The notes under the pieces are model-generated. The model had not been told where the DNA came from, searched no databases, and saw only the letters and a list, made by a program, of their open reading frames with translations. The position numbers were made by a program, and so were the translations under genes. DNA of 64,000 nt from RPRB01 sp035519675. Lineage in GTDB: Bacteria > Myxococcota > Myxococcia > Myxococcales > Myxococcaceae. How positions within the stretch are numbered: the first letter of the stretch is position 1; each line of letters starts with the position of its first letter. Positions 44,080 through 52,501 of the stretch are shown here, in pieces. The DNA is taken from positions 124,001-188,000 of the forward strand of contig DATIWB010000099.1 in NCBI GenBank assembly GCA_035519675.1. Reading direction: 5' to 3'.

Positions 44080-45042
44080 ATGGCAACTCACCTCGCCCGC
44101 TACGCCCAGGCCGGCCGCCCCCGCTGGGGAGTGGTGCGTGGCGAACGCCTCGCCCCGCTCGAGGGCGACTACCCCACGACCGCGGCCCTCATCCAGGCGG
44201 GGGAGGGCGACTGGCGCGCGGCGGCACGCCGTTCCCCCTCCGTGGAACTGGCGTCGGTCACGCTGCTCTCCCCGGTGACCGCGCCGGCGCGGGTGATCTG
44301 CCAGGGCGCGAACTACCGGCAGCACATGATCGAGTCCGGACTGGATCCGGATGCCAAGCGGTTCAACATGTTCTTCGAGAAGTCGGACGCCTCGATCGGC
44401 CCTCCGGTGGGGTCGATCGTCCGGCCTCCGCACGTCCGTCTGCTCGACTACGAGCTGGAGCTAGCGCTGGTCTTCCGGAAGGCGATCTCCAAACCGGTCA
44501 CCGTCACCACGAACACCTTGCACGAGCACGTCTTCGGGGTGACGATGGCGAACGACGTGTCCGCCCGTGACGTCCAGCTTCCCGAGACCCAGTTCTTCAA
44601 GGGCAAGAGCTACCGCGGGTTCTGCCCGCTGGGGCCGTACCTGGCAGTGCTGGAGCCGGATGAGATCCGCTCCCTGGACCAGCTCACGCTCACGCTGAAG
44701 GTCAACGACACCCTCCGCCAGAGCGACAGCACCGCCAACCTCGTCTACAAGCCGGCGGAGACCATCACCGAGCTCTCCACCTTCTCCGACCTCTCGCCGG
44801 GTGACGTGCTCCTTACCGGCACACCGGCGGGCTGTGCGCTCCGGGCGCCCCCGCGCGCGGTCCGCAAGCTCATGCAGCTCGTGCTCTCGGAACCGCAGCT
44901 CTGGGCCACGTTCGTCCGGATGCAGGCGAAGCGTCCCGAGTATCTCCGGCCGGGAGACGTGGTGAGGGGAACCATCTCCAGCTCCGACGGGGCGATCGAT
45001 CTGGGCGAGCAGCGGCTCACCGTGGAGGGCGCGACGGCGTGA
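44080..45042 (+). CDS. Fumarylacetoacetate hydrolase family protein
   Basis: A 320-residue FAH-fold enzyme. Metal ligands are Glu125 and Glu127 (DYELEL) and Asp159 (ANDVSARD), with ICQGANYRQH and GDVLLTGTPAGCAL nearby. In this operon it would hydrolyse the ring-fission product or a later acylpyruvate. A 45-residue insertion before YLRPGDVV is longer than in typical members. It follows the dioxygenase by 12 nt and its stop overlaps the tetR GTG. Confidence 0.9.
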   Translation: MATHLARYAQAGRPRWGVVRGERLAPLEGDYPTTAALIQAGEGDWRAAARRSPSVELASVTLLSPVTAPARVICQGANYRQHMIESGLDPDAKRFNMFFEKSDASIGPPVGSIVRPPHVRLLDYELELALVFRKAISKPVTVTTNTLHEHVFGVTMANDVSARDVQLPETQFFKGKSYRGFCPLGPYLAVLEPDEIRSLDQLTLTLKVNDTLRQSDSTANLVYKPAETITELSTFSDLSPGDVLLTGTPAGCALRAPPRAVRKLMQLVLSEPQLWATFVRMQAKRPEYLRPGDVVRGTISSSDGAIDLGEQRLTVEGATA

Positions 45043-45728
45043 AGCGTCCTCGGGTCGTCGATCACCGCGTGCGCGTTGGCAGGGAGCGGAGCGCGCGCAC
45101 CGAGAGGCGCATCGTCGAGGCGGCGCTCCGGGTGTTCGCCGAGCGCGGGCCGGACGCGCCGGTCATCGACGAGTTCGTGAAGGCAGCCGGAGTCGCGCGC
45201 GGAACCTTCTACAACTACTTCACCGGGGTCGAGGAGCTGCTGCATGCGACCTCCGCCTGGACGACGCGCCAGGTGCTCGAGCGGATCGAGCAAACGAGCG
45301 CCTCGATCGCCGACCCCGCGGTCCGCCTCGGGGTAGGGTTGCGGCTCTTCTTCCGGCATGCACTGCGGGATCCGGTGTGGTGTCGCTTCGTCGCGCGGGT
45401 CTGGACGGTCGGCGGGCTCGAGCTGCCGGTGCGCGACCTGGAGGCAGCCATTCGCCTCGGGCGCTTCCGGGTGCCCGGCCGCGCGGCAGCCCAGGATCTG
45501 CTGTTCGGGGGCATTCGCCAGGCGGTGCAGCACATCGGCGAGGCTCGTGTCCCGCCCTCGTTCGGCGAGCAGATGACGGAGATCTGTCTGCAGGCGCTCG
45601 GGGCCGATCGGCGCCGCATCGCCGCGGTGCTCGCCCACGGGCTCCCGGAGCTCCTGGCTGGAGGCCCCGGTCAGGCCGAGGGGGCGGACGACCGTGGAGG
45701 CGCGCCAGTGACCGCCCGGTCCGCCTGA
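45039..45728 (+). CDS. TetR family regulator of the catabolic operon
   Basis: A 229-residue repressor with an N-terminal helix-turn-helix (RIVEAALRVFAERGPDAPVI, then AGVARGTFYNYFTGVEELL) and a helical ligand domain. The last 30 residues are Gly/Ala-rich and probably disordered. The GTG overlaps the FAH hydrolase stop. As last gene of the operon it probably binds the palindrome at 40695-40707 and responds to the acid, its CoA ester or a ring-cleavage product. Confidence 0.88.
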   Translation: MKRPRVVDHRVRVGRERSARTERRIVEAALRVFAERGPDAPVIDEFVKAAGVARGTFYNYFTGVEELLHATSAWTTRQVLERIEQTSASIADPAVRLGVGLRLFFRHALRDPVWCRFVARVWTVGGLELPVRDLEAAIRLGRFRVPGRAAAQDLLFGGIRQAVQHIGEARVPPSFGEQMTEICLQALGADRRRIAAVLAHGLPELLAGGPGQAEGADDRGGAPVTARSA

Positions 45729-45833
45729 GTTCCGACTCGACGACCGGTGAGCTCTGCCCGCCACGCCCGAGGGGCCGGAGCTGCCGGGCAGATTCTCGAG
45801 CGACTCCGGCTCTTTCGACGGCTCCGCGCACGG

Positions 45834-46031
45834 TCAGCGACTGGTGGAGAGCGCTGACCCCGGAACCTTGTCGGGTCGAGCCACCCACTCCCGCGTCGCC
45901 GTCCGGCTCTGCACGACGTAGTCACGGACGAGGAGCGCTCCCGCCGCCAGGTACCCGAGGGTGAGGAGCAGGGCCCAGCGCACCCAGCGGCGGCGGGGGG
46001 CGGGGGGGAGAACGGCGTCGGGGCGAAGCAT
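45834..46031 (-). CDS. Small single-pass membrane protein
   Basis: A 65-residue protein: a basic N-terminus (PPAPRRRWVRW), one transmembrane helix (ALLLTLGYLAAGALLV) and a 35-residue polar tail with DYVVQSRTATREWVARPD. GGAGGT lies 8 nt before the ATG. I do not recognise a family. It stands alone between the tetR end and the sterol methyltransferase end. Confidence 0.6.
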   Translation of the reverse strand: MLRPDAVLPPAPRRRWVRWALLLTLGYLAAGALLVRDYVVQSRTATREWVARPDKVPGSALSTSR

Positions 46032-46156
46032 TCGGTGGGACCTCCGGAATGAGAGGCCCGCACCCATCACATCCGCGGACCCTCTTCTTCGTGTCCGCCG
46101 GGTGTGCGAACGTTTCCACCGCCATCCGTAGCCCAGGCTGAAGCTCGGCGCCCCGC

Positions 46157-47158
46157 TCAGCGCTCCGGTTTCCGCGCCACCCAGAAGAAGCTGGGGGTGA
46201 AGATGCCCCGACGCCCCGCATCCACCAGCGACCACTGCGCGAGCCTGAGCACATCGTGCACCGTCGTCGTTCCCGGCGGCGCCAGCCGGACGGCCTCCAG
46301 GAGCCGGATCAGCTGGCGGGAGAGGAATGCACCCATCCGGCTGTTCCTGAACCCGGTCAAGGAGAACCCAGCGGTGAGCGGGCCGTACCAGGGGACCGTC
46401 GGATGCCCGGTCGCCGCCCAGTCCGCTGACGCCTCCACCTCGAAGCCCACCTCGCGGAGGGAGTCGAGGACGTCGGACGTCGGACGGAGCGCCGCGACGC
46501 CGTTCCCTTCCTCGATGCCCCGCTGGATGCGGAGGTGGTCCGGGTCTGCTGGATTGAAGGGGTCGAGGAGGCACCAGTCATAGCCGGCGAAGCGGCCTCC
46601 TGGCCGCAGCACGCGAAACGCCTCGCCGAAGGGACCACGCCGGTCGGCCGCATGACAGCAGGCCTCGATGGTGTATGCCGCGTCGAACGAGGAGCTCGGG
46701 AACTCCACCCTGTTGAAATCACCCACCACGAAGGTGGTGCGGTGCTCCAGCCCAGCGCTGGCACTGAGCTCTCGACCGCGCTCCACCTGGTACGGCACGA
46801 TGGTGACGCCGGTCACGTGGACCTCGAAGTCCGTGGCCAGATGTCGCATCGGCCCTCCGATGCCGCACCCCAGCTCGAGGACCCGTTGCCCCGGTGCCAG
46901 CCTCAGCCGCTCTCCGAGGTGCCGCTCGTAGCGACGCAGGGCGTCCGGGAGGCTCTCGCCCGCGCCCCGCGGCGCGAAGTGGAAGCTGTCCCCCCAGCCG
47001 CGCTCGTAGAACTGGGTGACCAGCTCGTAGTAGCGACGGGCGAGCGTGGCCGCGCCAGGAGCACGACTCGCCGGCGCCGCCTCGAATTGACGGACGTACT
47101 CGACTGCGACGGAACCAACCTCGGCTTCGGGGAGGGCCCCGACGTATCGCTGGAGCAT
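46157..47158 (-). CDS. Sterol C-24 methyltransferase homologue
   Basis: A 333-residue SAM methyltransferase with both hallmark regions of eukaryotic SMT/Erg6. They are RRYYELVTQFYERGWGDSFHF (41-61, given with its neighbours), SAM motif I LELGCGIGGP (94-103), the sterol-site YTIEACCHA (162-170), VPWYGPL (255-261), and the C-terminal SMT domain with RLAPPG and FTPSFFWVARKP (320-331). Ordinary UbiE-type enzymes lack the C-terminal domain. It would methylate a sterol side chain; no squalene epoxidase or cyclase gene is in the window. A small-molecule methyltransferase of another isoprenoid is the main alternative. Confidence 0.82.
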   Translation of the reverse strand: MLQRYVGALPEAEVGSVAVEYVRQFEAAPASRAPGAATLARRYYELVTQFYERGWGDSFHFAPRGAGESLPDALRRYERHLGERLRLAPGQRVLELGCGIGGPMRHLATDFEVHVTGVTIVPYQVERGRELSASAGLEHRTTFVVGDFNRVEFPSSSFDAAYTIEACCHAADRRGPFGEAFRVLRPGGRFAGYDWCLLDPFNPADPDHLRIQRGIEEGNGVAALRPTSDVLDSLREVGFEVEASADWAATGHPTVPWYGPLTAGFSLTGFRNSRMGAFLSRQLIRLLEAVRLAPPGTTTVHDVLRLAQWSLVDAGRRGIFTPSFFWVARKPER

Positions 47159-47204
47159 CGTGATCGATGGGTACCTCCGGTGCGCCCGTTGTTTCCGGGT
47201 TGGG

Positions 47205-47789
47205 TCAGTGTGCGACCGGCTGCCGGACGTACGTCAGCGTGAACTCGACTGGCCTGGGCAGTCTCGGGCTCCGGCTCACCCGGGTGACCTGCAGCGTGTT
47301 CCCGTCCGCCAGCAGCCTGAACTCCGTCGAACCGCTTCCGTCGGCGGTTCGACCGCGCTGCAGGAGCGCACCGGCCACGAACTGCTGGGCATTCTTGACG
47401 ACGTCCCCGTACTTGGTCCGGAAGTCCACCTCCGTCCCGTCGGCAGGCGAGCACTCCGGGGGGAATCCGGGCGTCTCGACGCTCACCTTCCCCGGGGGTT
47501 CGAGGCGGATGGTGTAGCTCGGGCGGATCTCTGATCGCTTCATCAGCTCTTCCCGGGCGATGACCTTTCCGAACATTCCCTCGGTGGCCCGGTCCACCGC
47601 GAGCTTGACCGCGGCCCGTTCCGCCTCGCTCCCGGCATAGACGTAGGTCCCGGCGTACTCCGGTTCAACGAGACTCGCGGACGGGGGCGGGTCCGGCCTC
47701 ACGGCCACGGCGGCCACCAGCTTCGGAGCTTCGTCTGCGAGGGCAGGAGCCCCCAGGGAAACCATCACCCACAGCACTGCCTTGCGCAT
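47205..47789 (-). CDS. Exported protein of unknown function
   Basis: A 194-residue protein with a signal peptide (RKAVLWVMVSLGAPALA, cleaved before Asp-Glu). The mature chain includes PEYAGTYVYAGSEAERAAVKLAV, EGMFGKVIAREELMKRSEIRPSYTIRL and ends in strands DGNTLQVTRVSRS / EFTLTYVRQ. It suggests a small beta-sandwich or lipocalin-like fold. ATG 47789 gives the best signal peptide; GTG 47825 is in frame upstream. It precedes the methyltransferase on the opposite side of a 46-bp gap, in the same direction. Confidence 0.65.
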   Translation of the reverse strand: MRKAVLWVMVSLGAPALADEAPKLVAAVAVRPDPPPSASLVEPEYAGTYVYAGSEAERAAVKLAVDRATEGMFGKVIAREELMKRSEIRPSYTIRLEPPGKVSVETPGFPPECSPADGTEVDFRTKYGDVVKNAQQFVAGALLQRGRTADGSGSTEFRLLADGNTLQVTRVSRSPRLPRPVEFTLTYVRQPVAH

Positions 47790-48105
47790 CTCCAGAATCT
47801 CCGTCGGACCAGGGCCCTCGTTCACCCGGGACCCCCCCCGCCCTCTTCAGCATCGGGTATGCCAGGCTCCGGGCGTGGCCCCTCCCTGCAGCGACCTGGC
47901 GAGGCGACGTGTCGTCACCTCGTCACTGTGTCAATGGATCGGTGTCACCCGGAGGTACGCCCAACCCGGTGTCGACACAGCAGAGGCTGTGTCTGGGGCG
48001 TGGTGACGAGCCTGGGAGTACGGAGTGGAGTGCAAGTCGCGGCGACGGCCCACCCGAGCGAGCCGAGGGCCCGGGCGCCCCCCCCCGGGAGCCGCTTTCG
48101 CCGGG
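47790..48105. other. 316-bp intergenic region
   Basis: No gene is supported here. The region contains a perfect 10-bp palindrome GTGTCGACAC at 47969-47978, several GTCAC/GTGAC words between 47910 and 47960, and a C-run near 48079. The promoter of the exported-protein gene should lie at its left end. No strong promoter or terminator can be assigned. Confidence 0.4.
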
Positions 48106-48252
48106 TCAGTGCTGGCTGACCACGTCGAGGAACGTCGTCCGCTTACCGATCGCCAGCACCCAGAGGCACCGCACGAGACAGCGGGCGCCGAACTCTCGGT
48201 AAATGATTCCGACGTTCTGCACCACGTCGCGTCCGGTGATGATTCCGCGCAT
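48106..48252 (-). CDS. Small 48-residue protein
   Basis: The ATG-initiated frame reads as a plausible folded peptide: RGIITGRDVVQNVGIIYREFG, then ARCLVRCLWVLAIG and KRTTFLDVVSQH. Two Cys residues flank a short hydrophobic segment. Codon use is protein-like although the ribosome binding site is weak. I do not recognise a family and give no function. It is downstream of the FUSC gene in the same direction. Confidence 0.45.
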   Translation of the reverse strand: MRGIITGRDVVQNVGIIYREFGARCLVRCLWVLAIGKRTTFLDVVSQH

Positions 48253-48364
48253 CGCGGAGATCCCACACAGCAATCCGGAGGCCAACGTCCGGGCGCCACG
48301 CAGGGACCGTTCGCCGTCGCGCGCTGTGCCGAGGCGCTGGGGCGTTCCTTGTGACCGCTGGTCG

Positions 48365-50371
48365 TCAGCGGCCGCGGCCGAGGTCCCGAGGCACGCCACG
48401 TGCAGCCCGATCGGCGGCCGTGCCCTGCTCCGGGGAGGAGGCCCCGTCGAGGAGGTCGGAGTAGGTCCGGATGCGCTCGATCGCCGCCTCGGGTGGGCGA
48501 GTCCCCGGGGCGGCGTGGGTGGCGAGCATGTCGAGCGTGGTGACGGCCAGGACGAGGCGACGGGCGAAGGTGATCTGCTCCAGGGCCCGCTCCTCGTCCG
48601 CGCCGCGCCGCAGGGGCTCGGCGAGCCGCCGTTCCAGCGATGTCTCGGCCTCGCTGACCGCCATCCCCGCGGTCCTCCTGGAGTGGTGGATTCGGGCCGC
48701 ATCGGCCGGCGTCCGGGGAATGGGAGCGGCCAGGACCAGATCGCGATGGCTCTCCACCGCCCTCAGCATCGCGGCGAGCGCGCCCGGCAGGCCGAAGCGC
48801 TGCTCCCATCCGGGGTAGATGAACATCGCCGCCGCGAGCGCCACCGCGCCGCCCAGGACCGTGTCTCCCGCCCGGTCCAGCGCCGTGGCCCAGTCGCCGG
48901 GCGAGCGCATGGCAATGAGCACGAAGACGGGTGTGACGAAGAAGGTGAACAGCCGGTAGCTCCGGGGGCGGGTGACGACCGCGGCCATCGAGAGCGGGAA
49001 CATCAGGAGTGCGAGCGCGAGCGGGCTGCGGAGCCAGGCGGCGACGCCGACCACCACCAGGCTCCCGAGGAGCGTCCCGATGACGCGCTCGGCGATCAGC
49101 TTCACCGTGGCGCCGCTGTACGGCTGCAGCACGGCCAGGGTGGTGATCACCACCCACGCCGTGTGGTGCGGGGAGAGCCAGGTCCCCAGTGACGCGGCCC
49201 CCGCGCTCGCCGCGGTGACCCGGACCGCGTGCCGGAAGATGGGGGAGCGCGGGGTGAGGGCCTCACGAACCGCCTCCAGCCGGTCCTGGACCTCCTCGGC
49301 GCGGGAGGGCGGAGCGGCGACTGCGGTCTGCTCGACGGCGCGGTCCGTCCCCAGCACGCGGACGACCGTCACCGCCGCGGCGCTCTCGTGCTCCAGCTCT
49401 GAAATCAGTCGCGAGACGCCCTTCGCCTCGGTCGTCGAACGGACGGGCGACTCGCCCGGAGGCGGGCTCCAGGCGCGTGCCAGGAGGGCCGCACGGACCT
49501 CCTGGTCACGTCGGATGACGGTGGCCAGGCTCTCCTCGGCGCTGGTCGGATGCCTGGAGAGCGCCTCCAGCTCCGTGGCCAGCGAGATCAGGAGGAGGAA
49601 CTGGGTCTCCCCGAGGCCGAGGAGGACCCGGAGATTGCTTCCCATGGGCGACTCGCCGAGGCGCCGGGCGTGCACCGCGAGCGAGACCGCGCGTGCCTGC
49701 TCGATGGCGCCACGAACGAGACGCGGATGGCGGAGGGCGAGACCCGTCCAGGGTGCCTGGTCGCGCTTGCCGGCCTCGAGCGTGGCCCTGATCTCGGCGG
49801 CGTAGGCGGCGAGCTCCTCGTAGACCCGGGCCACCGCGCGCCGCACGGGGAGATGGGTCCAGACCGGCCAGAGGATGGAGGAGAGGAGGACCGCCAGGCT
49901 CCCGCCGGCGGCGAACCAGGCCGCGTCGACGAGCGCGGTGGTGGATGGGACGGTGGTGGAGATCGCTGCCACGATGGCCAGCACGGTCCCCATGCCTCCC
50001 GGTCCCGGCCCGAGCGCGCGGAGAAGCGAGGCGGTGCCGGCGACGAGGGCGAGCACCAGGACCGCGAGTGCCCGGTGCGGAGCGACGGTCTGTCCGCCCC
50101 AGACCAGGAGCGTTCCGAGGACCACGAAGACGCACAAGATCCGCGCCCGACGTTCCCGCGAGCCGCCGGGATCGGCGAGCGTGGCCAGCCATCCGCCGAA
50201 GGCCATCCAGGCCAGCGCCGGTACCCCGAGCTGGAGCGAGAGCGCGAGCGGGATGACGGTGGCCAGCGCGGCCCGGAGCCCGGTCGCGAGGTCCGGCCCG
50301 AGCGCCTGCAGCTCCACCCAGGACCAGCGTGTTCTCGGTGTGTCCGCGTCCACGGGGGGCGACGATGGCAC
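48365..50371 (-). CDS. FUSC family membrane transporter (YccS/AaeB type)
   Basis: A 668-residue inner-membrane protein with two blocks of about five to six transmembrane helices (residues 25-175 and 385-530), each followed by a helical cytoplasmic domain: the FUSC duplication of aromatic-acid and fusaric-acid exporters. Typical helices are LALALLMFPLSMAAVV and LFTFFVTPVFVLIAM. It starts with GTG 26 nt after the alcohol dehydrogenase stop, so the pair forms an operon. Export of an aromatic acid or other toxic anion is inferred. Confidence 0.88.
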   Translation of the reverse strand: MPSSPPVDADTPRTRWSWVELQALGPDLATGLRAALATVIPLALSLQLGVPALAWMAFGGWLATLADPGGSRERRARILCVFVVLGTLLVWGGQTVAPHRALAVLVLALVAGTASLLRALGPGPGGMGTVLAIVAAISTTVPSTTALVDAAWFAAGGSLAVLLSSILWPVWTHLPVRRAVARVYEELAAYAAEIRATLEAGKRDQAPWTGLALRHPRLVRGAIEQARAVSLAVHARRLGESPMGSNLRVLLGLGETQFLLLISLATELEALSRHPTSAEESLATVIRRDQEVRAALLARAWSPPPGESPVRSTTEAKGVSRLISELEHESAAAVTVVRVLGTDRAVEQTAVAAPPSRAEEVQDRLEAVREALTPRSPIFRHAVRVTAASAGAASLGTWLSPHHTAWVVITTLAVLQPYSGATVKLIAERVIGTLLGSLVVVGVAAWLRSPLALALLMFPLSMAAVVTRPRSYRLFTFFVTPVFVLIAMRSPGDWATALDRAGDTVLGGAVALAAAMFIYPGWEQRFGLPGALAAMLRAVESHRDLVLAAPIPRTPADAARIHHSRRTAGMAVSEAETSLERRLAEPLRRGADEERALEQITFARRLVLAVTTLDMLATHAAPGTRPPEAAIERIRTYSDLLDGASSPEQGTAADRAARGVPRDLGRGR

Positions 50372-50397
50372 AGCCAGACCCCGGGCGAGGGCAGGCC

Positions 50398-51429
50398 TCA
50401 GGGCGCGAAGTCGAGCACGATCCTTCCGTCGACCTGCCCGTTCCTCAGTTCGGCAAAGACCCGGTTGATGTCCTCCAGCCTGGTGCGATGGATGTGCGCC
50501 CGTACCTTCCCCTCCGCAACGAAGGCCAGGGCCTCCGCGAGGTCCTCGCGGGTGCCGACGATCGAGCCGCGGACGGTGATTCGCTTCAGGACCACGTCGA
50601 AGATCGACATGGGGAAATCACCGGGGGGCAGGCCAACGAGGCTCACCGTTCCCTTGCGCCGCGGCAGCTGGAGCGCCTGCGCGAACGCCCCCCGCGAGAC
50701 GGCGGTCACCAGGACACCGTGGGCTCCGCCGCCGGTGGCCTTCACCACCTGCTCCACCGCGTCCGGCCGCCGCGCGTCCACTGCCAGCTCGGCGCCCAGG
50801 GTCCGAGCCAGGCGGAGCTTCTCCTCGGACACGTCGAGCGCCGCCACGTGCAGCCCCATGGCCCGGGCGTACTGGATGGCGATGTGGCCCAACCCGCCGA
50901 CTCCGGAAATCGCGATCCACTCGCCAGGCCGTACCTCGGTCTCCTTGATGCCTTTGTAGGTGGTGACCCCCGCGCAGAGGATGGGCGCGATCGCTCCGAA
51001 GTCGACGCGATCCGGTAGGCGGGCGACATAGGCAGCCGAGCCGAGCGCGTACTCGGCGAAGCTTCCGTTCACCGAGTAGCCGCTGTTGCGCTGGGCCGCG
51101 CAGAGGGTCTCCCAGCCCGTGATGCAGAACTCGCACTCGCCGCAGGCGTCGTGGAGCCAGGCGATGCCCACCGGATCTCCTTCCTTGAGGGTCCTCACTC
51201 CCGGGCCGACTGCGGCGACGATCCCCGCCCCTTCGTGACCGGGGACGAAGGGCAAGGTCGGCTTGACCGGCCAGTCACCGTCCCCGGCGTGGAGGTCCGT
51301 GTGACAGACCCCTGTCGACCGGATCTTCACCAGGACCTCTCCGGGTCCTGGGGTGGGAATGGGAATCTCCTGGATCGCCAGCGGCTCCCGGAACTTCCGG
51401 ACCACTGCTGCCTTCATCGTTCCGCTCAT
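50398..51429 (-). CDS. Zinc-dependent alcohol dehydrogenase (AdhP-like)
   Basis: A 343-residue medium-chain alcohol dehydrogenase oxidising primary alcohols with NAD. The catalytic zinc ligands are in STGVCHTDLHAGDG, PGHEGAG and CAGVTTYKG; the structural zinc loop is CGECEFCITGWETLC. The cofactor motif is SGVGGLGHIAIQYA. Length and spacing match AdhP-type enzymes. It leads an operon with the FUSC exporter. ATG 51429 and an in-frame ATG at 51417 are both possible. Confidence 0.93.
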   Translation of the reverse strand: MSGTMKAAVVRKFREPLAIQEIPIPTPGPGEVLVKIRSTGVCHTDLHAGDGDWPVKPTLPFVPGHEGAGIVAAVGPGVRTLKEGDPVGIAWLHDACGECEFCITGWETLCAAQRNSGYSVNGSFAEYALGSAAYVARLPDRVDFGAIAPILCAGVTTYKGIKETEVRPGEWIAISGVGGLGHIAIQYARAMGLHVAALDVSEEKLRLARTLGAELAVDARRPDAVEQVVKATGGGAHGVLVTAVSRGAFAQALQLPRRKGTVSLVGLPPGDFPMSIFDVVLKRITVRGSIVGTREDLAEALAFVAEGKVRAHIHRTRLEDINRVFAELRNGQVDGRIVLDFAP

Positions 51430-51673
51430 GGTTTCCGTCCGTCCTGAGTCAGTGTCTGGTGAGTGAGTGTCAGCCCGAGGCAAGAGCGATCCACGCGGGC
51501 TCAAGACGGCGGGTCCTGGTTCCCGTGCTGGTCGAAGTAGTGGTTCGACCGGCGGCTGGCGGCGGCCATCAGCCGGGCTTCCTCGAAGACCCGGGCGGTG
51601 ATGGCGAGAAGCGGCGCAAGCAGCACGCAAGAATTGCGCGAGCTAAGCTGGCTGCATCCCCGCTCTCGCCCTC

Positions 51674-51689
51674 GGGCACGTGCAATGCA
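51674..51689 (+). promoter_or_regulatory. Sigma54-type promoter candidate upstream of the first DUF1269 gene
   Basis: GGGCACG-TGCA-ATGCA at 51674-51689 matches the -24/-12 pattern TGGCACG-N4-TTGCW at all but two positions, with the invariant GG and GC ten bases apart. It lies 76 nt upstream of the DUF1269 ATG. Enhancer-dependent, stress-responsive expression would fit the neighbours. Confidence 0.45.
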
Positions 51690-51765
51690 CCGGCTCGAGG
51701 AGCCTGCCTTGCCGGCGCGTGGTGGCGGCAACGTGGGACTCGAAGGCGGCGGAGGAGGCCCGGGA

Positions 51766-52437
51766 ATGAACCAGATCCTGGTTGTCGTGTTCGAGAACGA
51801 AGCAAGGGCGGATGATGGAAAGAGCGCTCTGCGGCAGCTTCACGCAGAAGGACGGGTGCTGGTCCATGCGTACGCGGTGGTCGCCAGGCGCTCGGACGGG
51901 ACGGCAGAGGTGCAGCAGGAGGGGACCGGTCCATTGGGAGTGCTCCTCGGCACTGCGCTGGGCGCCCTGGTCGGCATGCTCGGCGGACCGGTCGGCGCAG
52001 CGGTGGGCGCCGCCGGCGGCCTGACTCTGGGAATGATCGCCAACGCGGACCAGGTACGCATCCGGAGCGATCTCCTCGAGGGGGTCCGCAGGGAACTGGC
52101 CCCGGGCAGGTTCGCCCTGGTGGCCGACGTCGACGAGGACTCGCCGGCTCCGGTCAACGCGCGGATGGAGAAGCTGGGCGCCACCGTGTTCCGGCTCTCG
52201 ACGGCAGACGTGCGGGACATCGCCGACGAGGAGGACGAGGTGACGCTCGAGGCGGAGATCGCCCGGCTCGAGGTGGAGCAAGCGGTCGCCCTCAAGGACC
52301 GAGGGGCGGACCTCCGGGAGCTGCAGGCTCGCCTGGAGAGGGCGAAGAAGCGACGGGAGGCGGTTGCCCGATCCGCCCAGGCGAGGCGGGAGATCCTCGA
52401 GGCCAGGTCCGCAGCCAGCCGGACGACGGAGTCCTGA
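51766..52437 (+). CDS. DUF1269 family protein (paralogue A)
   Basis: A 223-residue protein with the DUF1269 layout: an N-terminal ferredoxin-like half (QILVVVFENEARADDGKSALRQL, HAYAVVARRSDG), a Gly/Ala-rich hydrophobic hairpin (residues about 58-90) that probably inserts in a membrane, and a second half ending VRDIADEEDEV. A 60-residue charged coiled coil follows. GGAGGAGG precedes the ATG. It is a clear paralogue of the gene at 59669. The role is unknown; members are often linked to stress. Confidence 0.85.
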   Translation: MNQILVVVFENEARADDGKSALRQLHAEGRVLVHAYAVVARRSDGTAEVQQEGTGPLGVLLGTALGALVGMLGGPVGAAVGAAGGLTLGMIANADQVRIRSDLLEGVRRELAPGRFALVADVDEDSPAPVNARMEKLGATVFRLSTADVRDIADEEDEVTLEAEIARLEVEQAVALKDRGADLRELQARLERAKKRREAVARSAQARREILEARSAASRTTES

Positions 52438-52501
52438 GGCCCCGGCGTACGTTTCCATTCTGGGCGGGGCAGCTCCTCCGCCCTCGGGGGAGGCTCGGTC
52501 G

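Noticed and set aside
47969..47978. Palindrome GTGTCGACAC as a possible LexA or other operator
   Set aside because: Short palindromes of this type occur by chance in GC-rich DNA, and no adjacent promoter or regulator supports it.
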